From Noviluteimonas caseinilytica (GTDB lineage Bacteria; Pseudomonadota; Gammaproteobacteria; Xanthomonadales; Xanthomonadaceae), in NCBI RefSeq assembly GCF_018406605.1, contig NZ_AP024545.1, forward strand, positions 2,666,001-2,730,000: DNA of 64,000 nt. Direction: 5' to 3'. A program made the translations under genes and the position numbers. Below, piece by piece: positions 41,343-50,875 of the stretch. Below the pieces are notes generated by a model that saw only the letters and a program-made list of their open reading frames with translations, ran no database searches and was not told the origin of the DNA. Position 1 is the first letter of the stretch, and each line of letters begins with the position of its first letter.

Positions 41343-42971
41343 ATGTCGCTCAGCCGCTTCTCCGCGTATCTCATCAGCCTCATCGCGATGGTCGTCACCG
41401 GCCTCTACGCGCGGCACAACCTGCAATGGCTCTGGGCGTTCGCGGTGTTCCTGGGCCTGTCGATCCTCGGCACCATCGACCTGGCGCAGAAGAAGAGCAC
41501 GCTGCGCCGCAACTACCCGCTGCTCGCGCATTTCCGCTTCGGCCTGGAATCCATCGGCCCGGAGATCCGCCAGTACTTCGTCGAATCCGACACGGTCGAA
41601 ACCCCGTTCTCCCGCCTCGAACGCGCGCTCGTCTACCAGCGCGCCAAGTCCGTCAACGACACGCGCCCCTTCGGCACGCTGCAGGACGTGTACGGCGTGG
41701 ACTACGAATGGATCAACCATTCGATGCGCCCGTCTGCCATCCCGAGCGACGACTTCCGCATCGACATCGGCGCCGACCGCCCGAAGCCGTACTCCGCCAG
41801 CGTGTTCAACATCTCCGCGATGAGCTGGGGGGCGCTGTCCGCCGCCGCGATCCGCGCATTGAACGAAGGCGCGCGGCGCGGGCACTTCTACCACGACACC
41901 GGCGAGGGCTCGCTGTCGCCCTATCACCTGGAGAACGGCGGCGACATCGTGTGGGAAATCGGTTCGGGCTACTTCGGCTGCCGCAATGCCGAGGGCAGGT
42001 TCGTCGAGGAAAAATTCAAGGTCGGCGCCGCGCACGAACAAGTGCGCATGATCGAAGTGAAACTCTCGCAAGGCGCAAAGCCCGGCCACGGCGGCGTGCT
42101 GCCGGCCGCGAAGGTGAGCGCGGAGATCGCCGCGGTGCGCGGCGTGCAGGAAGGCGTGGATTGCATTTCGCCCGCGCGCCACACCGCGTTCACCACGCCC
42201 ATGGAACTGCTGCAGTTCGTCGATCGGCTGCGCAACCTTTCCGGCGGCAAGCCCACCGGCTTCAAGCTCGCCATCGGCCATGCGTGGGAATGGTTCGGCA
42301 TCGCGAAGGCGATGCACGAATCGCAGATCCTCCCGGACTTCATCGTCGTCGACGGCGCCGAAGGTGGTACGGGTGCCGCGCCGGCGGAATTCATCGACCA
42401 CGTCGGCGTGCCGATGCACGAAGCACTGATGCTGGTGCACAACACGCTGGTGGGGCTGGACCTGCGCGACAGGATCCGCATCGGCGCCGCCGGCCGCATC
42501 GTCAGCGCCTTCGACATCGCGCGCACGATGGCGATGGGTGCGGACTGGTGCAACGCGGGGCGCGGTTTCATGTTCGCGCTGGGCTGCATCCAGTCGTTGT
42601 CGTGCCACACCGACCGCTGTCCGACGGGCGTGGCGACGCAGGACCCGCGCCGCTGGAAGCACCTGGACGTGACCGACAAGGCCACGCGCGTGCACAACTT
42701 CCACCAGAACACCTTGCACGCGCTGCGCGACCTGCTGTGCGCCGCCGGCCTGGAACACCCCGGCGAACTCGGCCCGGAACACATCCTGCGCCGCGTCTCG
42801 CCGGTCGAAGTCCGTTCGCTGGCTGCGCTGTATCGCTTCCTCAAGCCCGGCGAACTCCTGGCGCACATCCCCGACCATGCGGTGTTCCAGCAGTTCTGGG
42901 CCGAAGCGCGCAGCGACAGCTTCGCCGCGCCGGCGAAGGTGAGCGCGCTGCGGATCGGCAAGTCCGTCTAG
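41343..42971 (+). CDS. FMN-binding glutamate-synthase-family protein
   Basis: A 542-residue membrane-tethered protein with two N-terminal hydrophobic segments (FSAYLISLIAMVVTGLYA, WLWAFAVFLGLSILGTI) and a GltS-like FMN/[Fe-S] domain: SAMSWGALSAAAIRALNEGA, HGGVLPAAKVSAEIAAVRG, DGAEGGTGAAPAEF, and CHTDRCPTGVATQDP with the cluster cysteines. The glutaminase domain is missing, so it is not a complete glutamate synthase; the family is widespread but physiologically undefined. A GAGGT ribosome site precedes the ATG. Confidence 0.9.
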   Translation: MSLSRFSAYLISLIAMVVTGLYARHNLQWLWAFAVFLGLSILGTIDLAQKKSTLRRNYPLLAHFRFGLESIGPEIRQYFVESDTVETPFSRLERALVYQRAKSVNDTRPFGTLQDVYGVDYEWINHSMRPSAIPSDDFRIDIGADRPKPYSASVFNISAMSWGALSAAAIRALNEGARRGHFYHDTGEGSLSPYHLENGGDIVWEIGSGYFGCRNAEGRFVEEKFKVGAAHEQVRMIEVKLSQGAKPGHGGVLPAAKVSAEIAAVRGVQEGVDCISPARHTAFTTPMELLQFVDRLRNLSGGKPTGFKLAIGHAWEWFGIAKAMHESQILPDFIVVDGAEGGTGAAPAEFIDHVGVPMHEALMLVHNTLVGLDLRDRIRIGAAGRIVSAFDIARTMAMGADWCNAGRGFMFALGCIQSLSCHTDRCPTGVATQDPRRWKHLDVTDKATRVHNFHQNTLHALRDLLCAAGLEHPGELGPEHILRRVSPVEVRSLAALYRFLKPGELLAHIPDHAVFQQFWAEARSDSFAAPAKVSALRIGKSV

Positions 42972-43008
42972 CCGCTGCATTCACGCACGCGCGGGCCATG
43001 CTCGCGCC

Positions 43009-43974
43009 ATGGCCAAACCGAAGCTCGCCACCAAGCTCGATCCCACGAAGAAGAAAACCGCGCCCCGCGCCGAAAGCGGCAAGAGCGTCCGTGCGCCGGC
43101 GATCGAAGCCCTGATCCGCCGCGCGCAAGGCAGCCTGGCCGGTGCGCTGCTGCGCCGCTTCATCGACGCCGACCTGCTGTCGCAATCCGCCGCGCTCGCG
43201 CTGTACGCCTTGCTGTCGCTCGCGCCGCTGCTGCTGATCCTCGTGTGGCTGACGAGCGCGCTGCTGCCGGGCGCGCAGGACGCGCTGATGCAGCAGATCG
43301 CGTTGCTGGTGGGCACCGATGCCGAGAAGGTGGCGCGCACCATCGTCGACAACGCCGCGCAACGCCCCGACACCGGTTCGATCGCGGGCTGGTGGAGCGT
43401 GCTGCTGCTCTTCATCGGCGCGACCGCCGTGTTCGCGCAATTGCAGGACGTGCTCAACCGCATCTTCCGCACCGACGCCACGCACCTGCCGGGCCTGATG
43501 GCGTGGCTGCGCAAGCGCGTGTTCTCGCTGGGGCTGGTGTTCGCGCTGGGGTTCCTGCTGCTGGTGTCGATGACGGTCAGCACGGTGTTGCAGATCGCCT
43601 TCGCGCGCGTGGAATGGATGCTGCCGCTGATGGCCAGCGTCGCGGCGTGGCTGATCTACGCCATCGGCTTCGCGCTCACGTATCACTACCTGCCGGATCG
43701 GCCCGTCGGCTGGAAGCGGGCGGTGCAGGGCGGGGCGGCGACGGCGTTGCTGTTCGTGCTCGGGCGCGCGGCGATCGGCTGGTACCTCGCGCAGGCCGAT
43801 CCCGGTTCGGCGTACGGGTCGATGGGCACGCTGGTGCTCGCGCTGGTGTGGATGTACTACGCCGCGCTGATCGTGTTCGGCGGCGCATTGCTCACGGCGG
43901 TGGTGGACGAACGCGCCAGGTTGCGCGCGACGACCAAAGCCAAGGTGCGTCCGTCGCGCGTCGTGTCGTCCTGA
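43009..43974 (+). CDS. YihY/virulence factor BrkB family membrane protein
   Basis: Integral membrane protein of 321 residues, with a Lys-rich N terminus (LATKLDPTKKKTAPRAE) and about six helices; conserved segments include LLSQSAALALYALLSLAPLL and GSMGTLVLALVWMYYAALIVFGGALLTA. The family was once called a ribonuclease BN; current view is a transporter-like protein of unknown substrate. Confidence 0.88.
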   Translation: MAKPKLATKLDPTKKKTAPRAESGKSVRAPAIEALIRRAQGSLAGALLRRFIDADLLSQSAALALYALLSLAPLLLILVWLTSALLPGAQDALMQQIALLVGTDAEKVARTIVDNAAQRPDTGSIAGWWSVLLLFIGATAVFAQLQDVLNRIFRTDATHLPGLMAWLRKRVFSLGLVFALGFLLLVSMTVSTVLQIAFARVEWMLPLMASVAAWLIYAIGFALTYHYLPDRPVGWKRAVQGGAATALLFVLGRAAIGWYLAQADPGSAYGSMGTLVLALVWMYYAALIVFGGALLTAVVDERARLRATTKAKVRPSRVVSS

Positions 43975-44051
43975 TGTCGAGACCGATCGCCTAGCGACGC
44001 GCGCACCCACTCGCATTCAATCCATCGGGCATCCCACCAAGGAGAGGTCCG

Positions 44052-44720
44052 ATGACCCGCGATCCCCGCATGCTTCTGCTCGCCATCGCTGCCGGTGGCC
44101 TCCTCGCCGCGCCCGCCCTCGCATGGGCGCAATACGGCAAGCTCGATCCGGGCCTTTACACGATCCAGGTTGACTGGACGCATATCGGCGCCAAGCCCGC
44201 CGCGGGCTACTGCCTCATCCACGGCAACAACGGCAACGGCGGTCCCGAACGCTTCCTGTGGAACATGCCACAGGGCGACATCGGGTGGTGCCAGTTCCAG
44301 ACGCGCCAGCAACTGCTCGACAACGGCCAGGCCGTGTATCGCCTCAACGACGCGGGCTTCTTCGGGCAGCAGGGCGAACGCGCGTACGTGATCGTCAACC
44401 AGCGATCGGGGGAATGCCTGCACTACGACCGCGCGACCGGGGATGTCTATTTCACGGCGCGGGGCTGCGATCCGATCCACGGCAGCAATTCGTCGATCTG
44501 GTTGGTCACCGGCAGCTGGACGGTCACCGACTCGCCGCTCAAGCCCTTCCTCAACCCGACGGCGTGCCTGATCTTCTCCAACAACGGGTACGACCGCGTG
44601 CCTTCGGTGTATCGCTGGCAGAACGCGCCGTCGGACAACCAGTGGTGCGGCCTGGGCTCGGAGGCCTCGCTGCGCGCGACGGGGCAGGGCCTGTTCATGG
44701 TCCGTCGAATGATCGAATAA
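44052..44720 (+). CDS. Secreted protein with three internal cysteine-paired repeats
   Basis: A 222-residue exported protein; ATG 44052 with AAGGAGAGG upstream; signal peptide ending LAWAQ. Three repeats each open with a CL motif (GYCLIHGNN, GECLHYDRA, TACLIFSNN) and close with a second cysteine (GWCQF, RGCDP, QWCGL), giving six cysteines. A threefold repeat with WQN/WNM motifs before the closing Cys suggests a beta-trefoil-like or lectin-like fold. I do not recognise a named family. Confidence 0.75.
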   Translation: MTRDPRMLLLAIAAGGLLAAPALAWAQYGKLDPGLYTIQVDWTHIGAKPAAGYCLIHGNNGNGGPERFLWNMPQGDIGWCQFQTRQQLLDNGQAVYRLNDAGFFGQQGERAYVIVNQRSGECLHYDRATGDVYFTARGCDPIHGSNSSIWLVTGSWTVTDSPLKPFLNPTACLIFSNNGYDRVPSVYRWQNAPSDNQWCGLGSEASLRATGQGLFMVRRMIE

Positions 44721-44726
44721 CGCGCC

Positions 44727-45404
44727 TCAGCCATCCCGCCGCAACGACCAGAACCCGATGTCCCGCCGCGTGCGGAAGCCGATGCGTTCGTACATCGATT
44801 TCGCACGCGTGTTCTCGTGGCTCACGTGCAGGAACGGGCGCAGGCCTTTCGCCAGCAGGTCGTTGGTCAGCATCGCCATCAGGCGCCGTGCGTAGCCGTG
44901 CCCGAGGAAATCCGGGTGCGTGCACACGGCGCTGATTTCGCGCGACGTGCCCGAGCCCATGCGCTCGCCTGCGATCGCGGCCAGGCGCCCGTCGCGATAG
45001 ATCCCGAAATACCGCCCCATGTCCATCGTGCGCGGGCGGAAGTAATGCGGATACACGAGCGCGGTGAGGTCCAGCACGTCCTGGCGATGCGCTTGGCCGA
45101 GCGGCAGGATCTCCGGCCCATCGACGGCCTCCAGCGGCGCCTCGCACACCATCTGCGCGAGCTGCGCGAACGCGTGCAGGTACGCCCCGTCATGCCGCCG
45201 CGGTGCGATGCCGAGCAGCAACACGGTTTCCGCCGGCGCCAGCAACGTCGCAATCGCTTCGCTCGCATCGGTGCCGGCGTCATCGACGGCGAAGAACGGC
45301 GCAACCTCCGGCGGATACCGCATCGCACCGGGAGCGCGCAGCGCAAGGTCGCGATGGATCGAATGCAGCGCCGAAAAAATCGGTTGGTCGAGGTCGTCGG
45401 CCAT
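44727..45404 (-). CDS. GNAT-family N-acetyltransferase
   Basis: A 225-residue acyl-CoA-dependent transferase: the C-terminal half contains EISAVCTHPDFLGHGYARRL, the acetyl-CoA-binding (R/Q)xxGxG/A-like loop, and NTRAKSMYERIGF near the end. The FR47-like subgroup fits. The acceptor is unknown. It follows the kinase gene with 3 bp between, so it is part of the same operon and may be the output or an unrelated passenger. Confidence 0.88.
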   Translation of the reverse strand: MADDLDQPIFSALHSIHRDLALRAPGAMRYPPEVAPFFAVDDAGTDASEAIATLLAPAETVLLLGIAPRRHDGAYLHAFAQLAQMVCEAPLEAVDGPEILPLGQAHRQDVLDLTALVYPHYFRPRTMDMGRYFGIYRDGRLAAIAGERMGSGTSREISAVCTHPDFLGHGYARRLMAMLTNDLLAKGLRPFLHVSHENTRAKSMYERIGFRTRRDIGFWSLRRDG

Positions 45405-45407
45405 CGT

Positions 45408-46610
45408 TCACTCCGTCGCAGGCGACGACCAGTCCAGGCGCACCGCACCGGCGGCTTCGTCATGCACCGTCCAGCCCAGGCGCTGCGCGAGGCGATCGAG
45501 CAACGCGCCGGCACCGCCGCGGTCGCTGCGCGCGGACGCATCGGTCGTGCTGCTGCCGGCGCCGTCGATCCGGAAGCCCGTCGCGTCGGCATGCACGCGC
45601 AACACGCCGCCGGCGGTCGCGGCCTTGCGCATCAACCCGCGCATCAGCAGCAAGGCCTCGCGGCGCGGCGCCCGCAACACGCCTTCGGCATCGATGACCA
45701 CTTCCGGTGCCGCCGGCCGCCCGGCGAATGCCGCGTCCGCCGCCTCGTGCATCAGCACGCGCAGGTCCAGCGACTCCATCGTCAACGGCGTGCGCCGCGC
45801 GATGCCCAGCAAGGATTCCAGCAACCCGCTCATGTCCTGCAACGCCCGTTGCAGGCGCTGCAAGCGGGCAAGGTCGCCGTTCGCGTGCGTCGGTGCATCC
45901 AGCATCACTTCGGCCACGCCCTGCGCCACGGTGATCGGCGTGCGCAATTCATGGCTCGCATCGGCGAGGAAGGCCTGCTCGCGTTCGTCGGCTTCGACCA
46001 GGCGGCCCTGGTACGCATCGACCGCGTGCGCGATTTCCCCGAGCTCGTCGTCGCTCACGCCTTCGGCCAGGTGCGAACGCACCGGCCGGACGGGCAGGGC
46101 ATGCACGCCGGCCGCCAGCCGCGCGAGCGGCTGCAGCGCGGAGCCCGACAACATCCACCCCAGCCAGCCCGCGAGCCCCGTGCCGACCACGATCATCGCG
46201 GCGAGGAACATGCGCAGGTGGCGTTCGAGTTGCTCGATGTCGCGCAGGTCGATGACGAACGCCAGCCGCCCGGCACGCGTATCGAACACGCCGACATGGA
46301 CGCCATCTTCCAGTTCGTGCACGCCGGGGCCCTTCGACAGCAGCGCCGGCGGCATGTCCGGCGAATCCACGTGATAGCCGCTCAACCGATGCGTCTGCGG
46401 CAGCGTGGCCGGCAAATGGTTCGCCAGGCGCAGCCCGTAGTCGTCGGCCTGGCCCTGCAGGATTTCGCCCGCGATGATGTGCTCGTAATCCTCGGTCACC
46501 GTGTCCACGGCCAGCGAGAACAGCAGCGACAGCGCGAAGCCAACGGCGGTGGTCGCCAGCGTCACGCGTCGTCGCAACGACATCGGCACGCGGGGGGGTG
46601 CGTCGCTCAT
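45408..46610 (-). CDS. Sensor histidine kinase with degenerate ATP-binding domain
   Basis: Membrane sensor of 400 residues: TM1 (ATTAVGFALSLLFSLAV, residues about 20-36), a periplasmic loop of about 95 residues, TM2 (FLAAMIVVGTGLAGWLGWML), HAMP (about 155-208) and dimerisation domain with H-box Asp-Ala-Ser-His220-Glu-Leu-Arg-Thr-Pro. In the C-terminal region, however, the N-box asparagine is missing (MRGLMRKAATAGG), and the G1 (DGAGSST) and G2 (GGAGALLDRLAQRLG) glycine boxes are eroded. It may therefore lack kinase activity and act as a phosphatase or depend on another kinase. Overlaps the response regulator by 4 bp. Confidence 0.85.
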   Translation of the reverse strand: MSDAPPRVPMSLRRRVTLATTAVGFALSLLFSLAVDTVTEDYEHIIAGEILQGQADDYGLRLANHLPATLPQTHRLSGYHVDSPDMPPALLSKGPGVHELEDGVHVGVFDTRAGRLAFVIDLRDIEQLERHLRMFLAAMIVVGTGLAGWLGWMLSGSALQPLARLAAGVHALPVRPVRSHLAEGVSDDELGEIAHAVDAYQGRLVEADEREQAFLADASHELRTPITVAQGVAEVMLDAPTHANGDLARLQRLQRALQDMSGLLESLLGIARRTPLTMESLDLRVLMHEAADAAFAGRPAAPEVVIDAEGVLRAPRREALLLMRGLMRKAATAGGVLRVHADATGFRIDGAGSSTTDASARSDRGGAGALLDRLAQRLGWTVHDEAAGAVRLDWSSPATE

Positions 46611-47278
46611 CCGGCCTCCAGGCGATAACCGACGCCACGCACCGACTTGATCAACGCGGTCCCGAAGGGCCGGTCGACCAGCGCACGCAACGCATGGATG
46701 TGGGTATGCAGGGCCGCAAGGTCGCCGGCGTCTTCGTTGCCCCAGGCCGCGCGCATCAATTGCGCATGCGTGCTCACGTTGGGCGCGTTGCGCAGCAGCG
46801 TCGCAAGCAGCGCGCCCTGCGAACGCGACAAGGGAATGCGGCGGCCTTCGCGCACGGCGGCCATCGCGCCCTGGTCGTAGGCCAGGCCGCCGACGTTCGG
46901 TGGCACGCCCGCGGACGGCGTGGCGCGCTTGTGCAACACGTTGAGCCGCGCCTCGAGTTCGCGTAGCGCGAACGGCTTGACCATGTAATCGTCCGCGCCT
47001 TCGTTGAAGCCGCGCACGATGTCATCGAGCGTATCCCGCGCCGTCAGCATCAGCACCGGCACGCCGTGGCCCGCCGCGCGGAGCTGGCGGCACAGGTCGA
47101 GCCCGTCGAGCTTCGGCAAGCCCAGGTCGAGCACGATCGCGTCGAATCCGCCGGCCAGCGCGCGCGCCAGGCCGCTCGCGCCGTCGGCGCAATGGTCCAC
47201 GACGTGCCCGCGCCGTTCCAGGAAATCCCAGAGATTGGCGGCGATGTCGTGCTGGTCTTCGATGAGCAGGACGTGCAT
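46607..47278 (-). CDS. OmpR-family response regulator
   Basis: DNA-binding response regulator of 223 residues: receiver domain with Asp51 phospho-acceptor (IVLDLGLPKLDG), acidic pocket (LLIEDQHD) and conserved Lys near residue 101 (MVKPF), then an OmpR/PhoB winged helix (LIKSVRGVGYRLE end). Divergent from the phosphoglycerol transferase at 47372 with 93 bp between, which suggests that the latter is a target. Confidence 0.92.
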   Translation of the reverse strand: MHVLLIEDQHDIAANLWDFLERRGHVVDHCADGASGLARALAGGFDAIVLDLGLPKLDGLDLCRQLRAAGHGVPVLMLTARDTLDDIVRGFNEGADDYMVKPFALRELEARLNVLHKRATPSAGVPPNVGGLAYDQGAMAAVREGRRIPLSRSQGALLATLLRNAPNVSTHAQLMRAAWGNEDAGDLAALHTHIHALRALVDRPFGTALIKSVRGVGYRLEAG

Positions 47279-47371
47279 GCGCGAAGCCTAATGGCGGACG
47301 CCGCGCACAGGTTAACGGAATCCTGAGACAGCGCTGAGGATCGATTACGGCCCCGGCCGGAGCATGGCGGC

Positions 47372-49297
47372 ATGCAGACGCACGCCCACCACGCCCATCC
47401 CCTGTACGAACGATTCCGCCCGCTGGCCTGGTTCGGCATCGGGTATCTCGCCCTCTGCGCCCTGACGCGCCTGGGGCTGCTGGTCTACACCGGCGCCGGC
47501 GTGCCCGCCGATCCGCGCCTGTGGCTGTATGCGTTCGGGGTGGGGCTGGGCTACGACATGCTCGCCTTCGTCTACCTGGCCTGGCCGCTGGTGCTGGTGC
47601 TGTGGCTGCTGCCGCGGCGCTGGCTGGCGCACCGGTCCGGCACGATCCTCGTCGGGACGCTGTGCCTGGCGATGCTGTTCGGGATCCTGTTCGTCGCGAT
47701 CGCCGAAGGCACGTTCTGGCAGGAATTCCAGTCGCGCTTCAACTTCATCGCGGTCGATTACCTCGTCTACACCAACGAAGTGATCGGCAACATCCGCGAG
47801 TCCTATCCCGTCGGCTGGATCCTGGCGGGCCTGGCCCTGCTGGGCGGCGTGCTGTTCCATGCCACGCGGCGCTGGCGCATGGTGCGCCACGACACCGCCC
47901 ATTTCGGCGAACGCACCCGCGTGGTCGCGGTGTGGCTGGTGCTCACGGTGCTTGGCACGTGGGTGGTCACGGGCGACCTCAAGGACCGCACCGCCAACAC
48001 CTACGTCAACGAACTGGCCGGCAACGGCATCTACCAGTTCTTCGCCGCGTACCGCAGCGCGTCGCTCGATTACGACCGCTATTACCGCACCGTGCCGCTG
48101 CCCGAAGCGTTCGCCGTCGTGCGCGATGCGTTGTCGACGCCCGACGCGGTGTTCGACGAGAAAACCGGCATCGCCCGCCGCATCCACAACGAAGCGCCCG
48201 AACGCCGCCTCAACGTCGTGCTGATCAGCGTCGAAAGCCTGTCGGCCGAATTCTCCGGCACCTACGGCCGCGTGCCGTCGCTCACGCCGCAGCTGGATGC
48301 GATCGCGAAGGACAGCCTGGTCTTCGACGATCTCTACGCCTCCGGCACGCGCACCGTGCGCGGGCTGGAAGCGCTGGCGCTGTCGGTGCCGCCGACGCCG
48401 GGCGAATCCATCGTCAAGCGAGAGAACAACGAAGGCCTGTTCTCGCTCGCGCACGTGTTCAACGCGAAGGGCTACACGTCGGAGTTCCTCTACGGCGGCT
48501 ACGGCGCCTTCGACAACATGAACGCGTTCTTCGGCGCCAACGGCTACGACGTGCACGACCGCCAGGACATCCCGAAGGACAAGGTCCACGCCGCCAACAT
48601 CTGGGGCGTCGCCGACGAAGACCTGTACACGCTCACGCTCGACCGCTTCGATCGCGCGTACGCGGCGCACAAGCCGTACTTCGCGCACATCATGACGACG
48701 TCCAACCATCGTCCGTACACGTTCCCCACCGGCCGCGGCCCGTGGCCGCAGGGCAAGCGCGACAGCGCGGTGGCCTACACGGACTGGGCCATCGGCGACT
48801 TCCTGCGCCGTGCGCGCACCAGGCCGTGGTTCAACGACACGATCTTCGTCATCACGGCCGACCATTGCGCCTCCAGCGCGGGCAAGGCCGCGCTGCCGGT
48901 GTTCCGCTACCACATCCCGATGTGGGTCTACGCGCCGAAGCACATCGCGCCCGCGCACTTCACCGAGCGCATGTCGCAGATCGACATCGGCCCGACGCTG
49001 CTCGGCTTGCTGGGCATGGATTACGACAGCCAGTTCTACGGCCTGGACGTGTTCCAGCGCCATCCCTCGCAGGCACGCGCGTTCGTCGGCACCTACCAGT
49101 TGCTCGGCTACCTGCACGGGGATCGCCTCGTGCAACTCGGGCCGCATCGCAAGGTGGACACGGTGAGGCCGTCGTTCGTGCTCGACCAGGGCCAGCCGGT
49201 GGAAACGGAGGATCCGCGCGCGACGCTGGAAGCGATCAGCTTCTACGAGACGGCGGCCTACCGGTACAAGAACGGCCTGATGCGCACGGCGCAATAG
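47372..49297 (+). CDS. LTA-synthase-family phosphoglycerol transferase
   Basis: Membrane enzyme of the LTA synthase/sulfatase (alkaline phosphatase) superfamily, 641 residues. About five N-terminal transmembrane helices, then a periplasmic catalytic domain: VLISVESLSAEFSGT (metal ligands), the Thr nucleophile in ASGTRTVRGLEA, and VITADHCASSAGK (Asp-His metal ligands). In Gram-negative bacteria such enzymes add phosphoglycerol to periplasmic glucans or surface glycans. Divergent from the two-component pair; followed by PAP2 with 4 bp between. Confidence 0.92.
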   Translation: MQTHAHHAHPLYERFRPLAWFGIGYLALCALTRLGLLVYTGAGVPADPRLWLYAFGVGLGYDMLAFVYLAWPLVLVLWLLPRRWLAHRSGTILVGTLCLAMLFGILFVAIAEGTFWQEFQSRFNFIAVDYLVYTNEVIGNIRESYPVGWILAGLALLGGVLFHATRRWRMVRHDTAHFGERTRVVAVWLVLTVLGTWVVTGDLKDRTANTYVNELAGNGIYQFFAAYRSASLDYDRYYRTVPLPEAFAVVRDALSTPDAVFDEKTGIARRIHNEAPERRLNVVLISVESLSAEFSGTYGRVPSLTPQLDAIAKDSLVFDDLYASGTRTVRGLEALALSVPPTPGESIVKRENNEGLFSLAHVFNAKGYTSEFLYGGYGAFDNMNAFFGANGYDVHDRQDIPKDKVHAANIWGVADEDLYTLTLDRFDRAYAAHKPYFAHIMTTSNHRPYTFPTGRGPWPQGKRDSAVAYTDWAIGDFLRRARTRPWFNDTIFVITADHCASSAGKAALPVFRYHIPMWVYAPKHIAPAHFTERMSQIDIGPTLLGLLGMDYDSQFYGLDVFQRHPSQARAFVGTYQLLGYLHGDRLVQLGPHRKVDTVRPSFVLDQGQPVETEDPRATLEAISFYETAAYRYKNGLMRTAQ

Positions 49298-49301
49298 GCG
49301 A

Positions 49302-50108
49302 ATGACCACGATGCCCGGATGGCTCGACGAAACCGCTGAACTGCTCTGCATCGTGCTGGGCCTGTACGTGGCGCTGGGCCTGGCGAGCCGCTTGCGGCCG
49401 ACGTGGTCGAAGGCGTTCACGGCGCGGCGCCTGTTCTGGATATTGCTGCTGCTCGCCGGCGTCGTGCTGGCGCAGATCAGCGAAGAAGCGATCGGCGGCG
49501 GCAGCAAGGCCTTCGATTCGGCGGTGTTGCTGGGCGTGCATCGCGTCGTGCCGGCGTGGATGGTCCAGGCCTTCGGTGCGATCACGCTGACCGGCTCGGC
49601 GACGTTCCTGCTGCCCGTCGTGACGTTCGTGACGGTCGTGCTGGCGTTGGGCGGGCGTCGCTTCGATGCCATGCAGGTCGCAGCCACGGCGCTCGCCGCG
49701 GCGCTGGTGGTCTATCTCGCGAAGGGCGCGTTCAACCGTGCGCGTCCCACGCTGTGGGACACGCAGTGGTACTGGGGCTCGAGTTTCCCCAGCGGCCACA
49801 CGCTCGAAACCGCGGCGATCGCCACCGCGGCGTGCCTCGTCATCGGCCGCGCGTGGCCGGCGCACCGCACGCTCGCGCTGTGGCTCGCGGTGGCCTGGGT
49901 CGCGTTGGTCGGCGCATCGCGCCTCGTCCTCGGCGTGCATTGGCCGACCGATGTGTTCGCCGCGGCGTGCGCCGGATTGCTCGTCGCGATCGGCGTTGAA
50001 TTCGCATTGTCCGCGGCGTGGCGCGCAGCCGGCCTCACGCCGCCGCCGCGTGCACGCGCCGCCCACGCCGACACCTTGATCGGCGCCCCCGAGGACGAAA
50101 CCGCTTGA
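49302..50108 (+). CDS. PAP2-family phosphatase
   Basis: Membrane phosphatase of 268 residues with all three motifs: KGAFNRARP, SSFPSGHTLE and SRLVLGVHWPTD. Likely acts on lipid phosphates (undecaprenyl pyrophosphate, phosphatidate or diacylglycerol-type by-products of the upstream transferase). Operon with the transferase and the downstream membrane gene (overlap 4 bp). Confidence 0.92.
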   Translation: MTTMPGWLDETAELLCIVLGLYVALGLASRLRPTWSKAFTARRLFWILLLLAGVVLAQISEEAIGGGSKAFDSAVLLGVHRVVPAWMVQAFGAITLTGSATFLLPVVTFVTVVLALGGRRFDAMQVAATALAAALVVYLAKGAFNRARPTLWDTQWYWGSSFPSGHTLETAAIATAACLVIGRAWPAHRTLALWLAVAWVALVGASRLVLGVHWPTDVFAAACAGLLVAIGVEFALSAAWRAAGLTPPPRARAAHADTLIGAPEDETA

Positions 50109-50869
50109 ACGACACGATGCGCAATGCCGTCGCCAAGGTCCCCGCCGTCACCGCGGGGTTCTGGCTGATCAAGATCCTCGCCACCACGCTCGGCGAAACG
50201 GGCGGCGATGCCGTCACGATGTCGATGGGCCTGGGGTACCTGGTCGGCACGGCGATCTTCGCCACCATCTTCGCCGTCGCGGTGGGTTGGCAGATCCGCG
50301 CGCGCGAATTCCATCCCTTCCTGTACTGGACCACGGTGGTCGCCAGCACGACGGTGGGCACCACGCTCGCCGATTTCGCGGACCGCTCGCTCGGCATCGG
50401 CTACGCGGGCGGGACCGCGCTGCTGCTCGCGCTGTTGCTGGCATCGTTGTGGTCGTGGCGGCGCACGCTGGGCTCGGTGTCGGTGGAAAGCGTCGGCGAC
50501 ACGCCGTCGGAATTGTTCTACTGGATGACGATCATGTTCTCGCAGACGCTGGGCACCGCGCTCGGCGACTGGCTCGCCGATACCGCGGGGTTCGGATATC
50601 TCGGCGCGGCGGTGGTGTTCGGCGCGGCGTTGCTGGTCGTGCTGTTCCTGCACCTGCGCACGCAGGTGTCGAAGACCGCGTTGTTCTGGGCGGCCTTCAT
50701 CCTCACGCGGCCGCTCGGCGCGGTGGTGGGGGACTTCCTCGACAAGCCCGTCGCCAAGGGCGGGCTGGACCTGAGTCGCTACACCGCGTCGGCCGTGTTG
50801 CTGGTGGCGATCGTCGCGATGATCCTGCTGCTGCCGCAGAAGCCGGCGCGCGTGACCGCGTCGGCCTGA
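50105..50869 (+). CDS. COG4705-like multi-spanning membrane protein
   Basis: A 254-residue protein of about eight helices in repeats (GFWLIKILATTLGETGGDAV, WTTVVASTTVGTTLADFADR, WMTIMFSQTLGTALGDWLAD, WAAFILTRPLGAVVGDFLD). Four similar blocks with a conserved G.T..D pattern imply internal duplication. TTG start at 50105 with GAGGA upstream, overlapping the PAP2 stop; an ATG at 50117 is possible. Family function unknown. Confidence 0.8.
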   Translation: MNDTMRNAVAKVPAVTAGFWLIKILATTLGETGGDAVTMSMGLGYLVGTAIFATIFAVAVGWQIRAREFHPFLYWTTVVASTTVGTTLADFADRSLGIGYAGGTALLLALLLASLWSWRRTLGSVSVESVGDTPSELFYWMTIMFSQTLGTALGDWLADTAGFGYLGAAVVFGAALLVVLFLHLRTQVSKTALFWAAFILTRPLGAVVGDFLDKPVAKGGLDLSRYTASAVLLVAIVAMILLLPQKPARVTASA

Positions 50870-50875
50870 TCCGCG

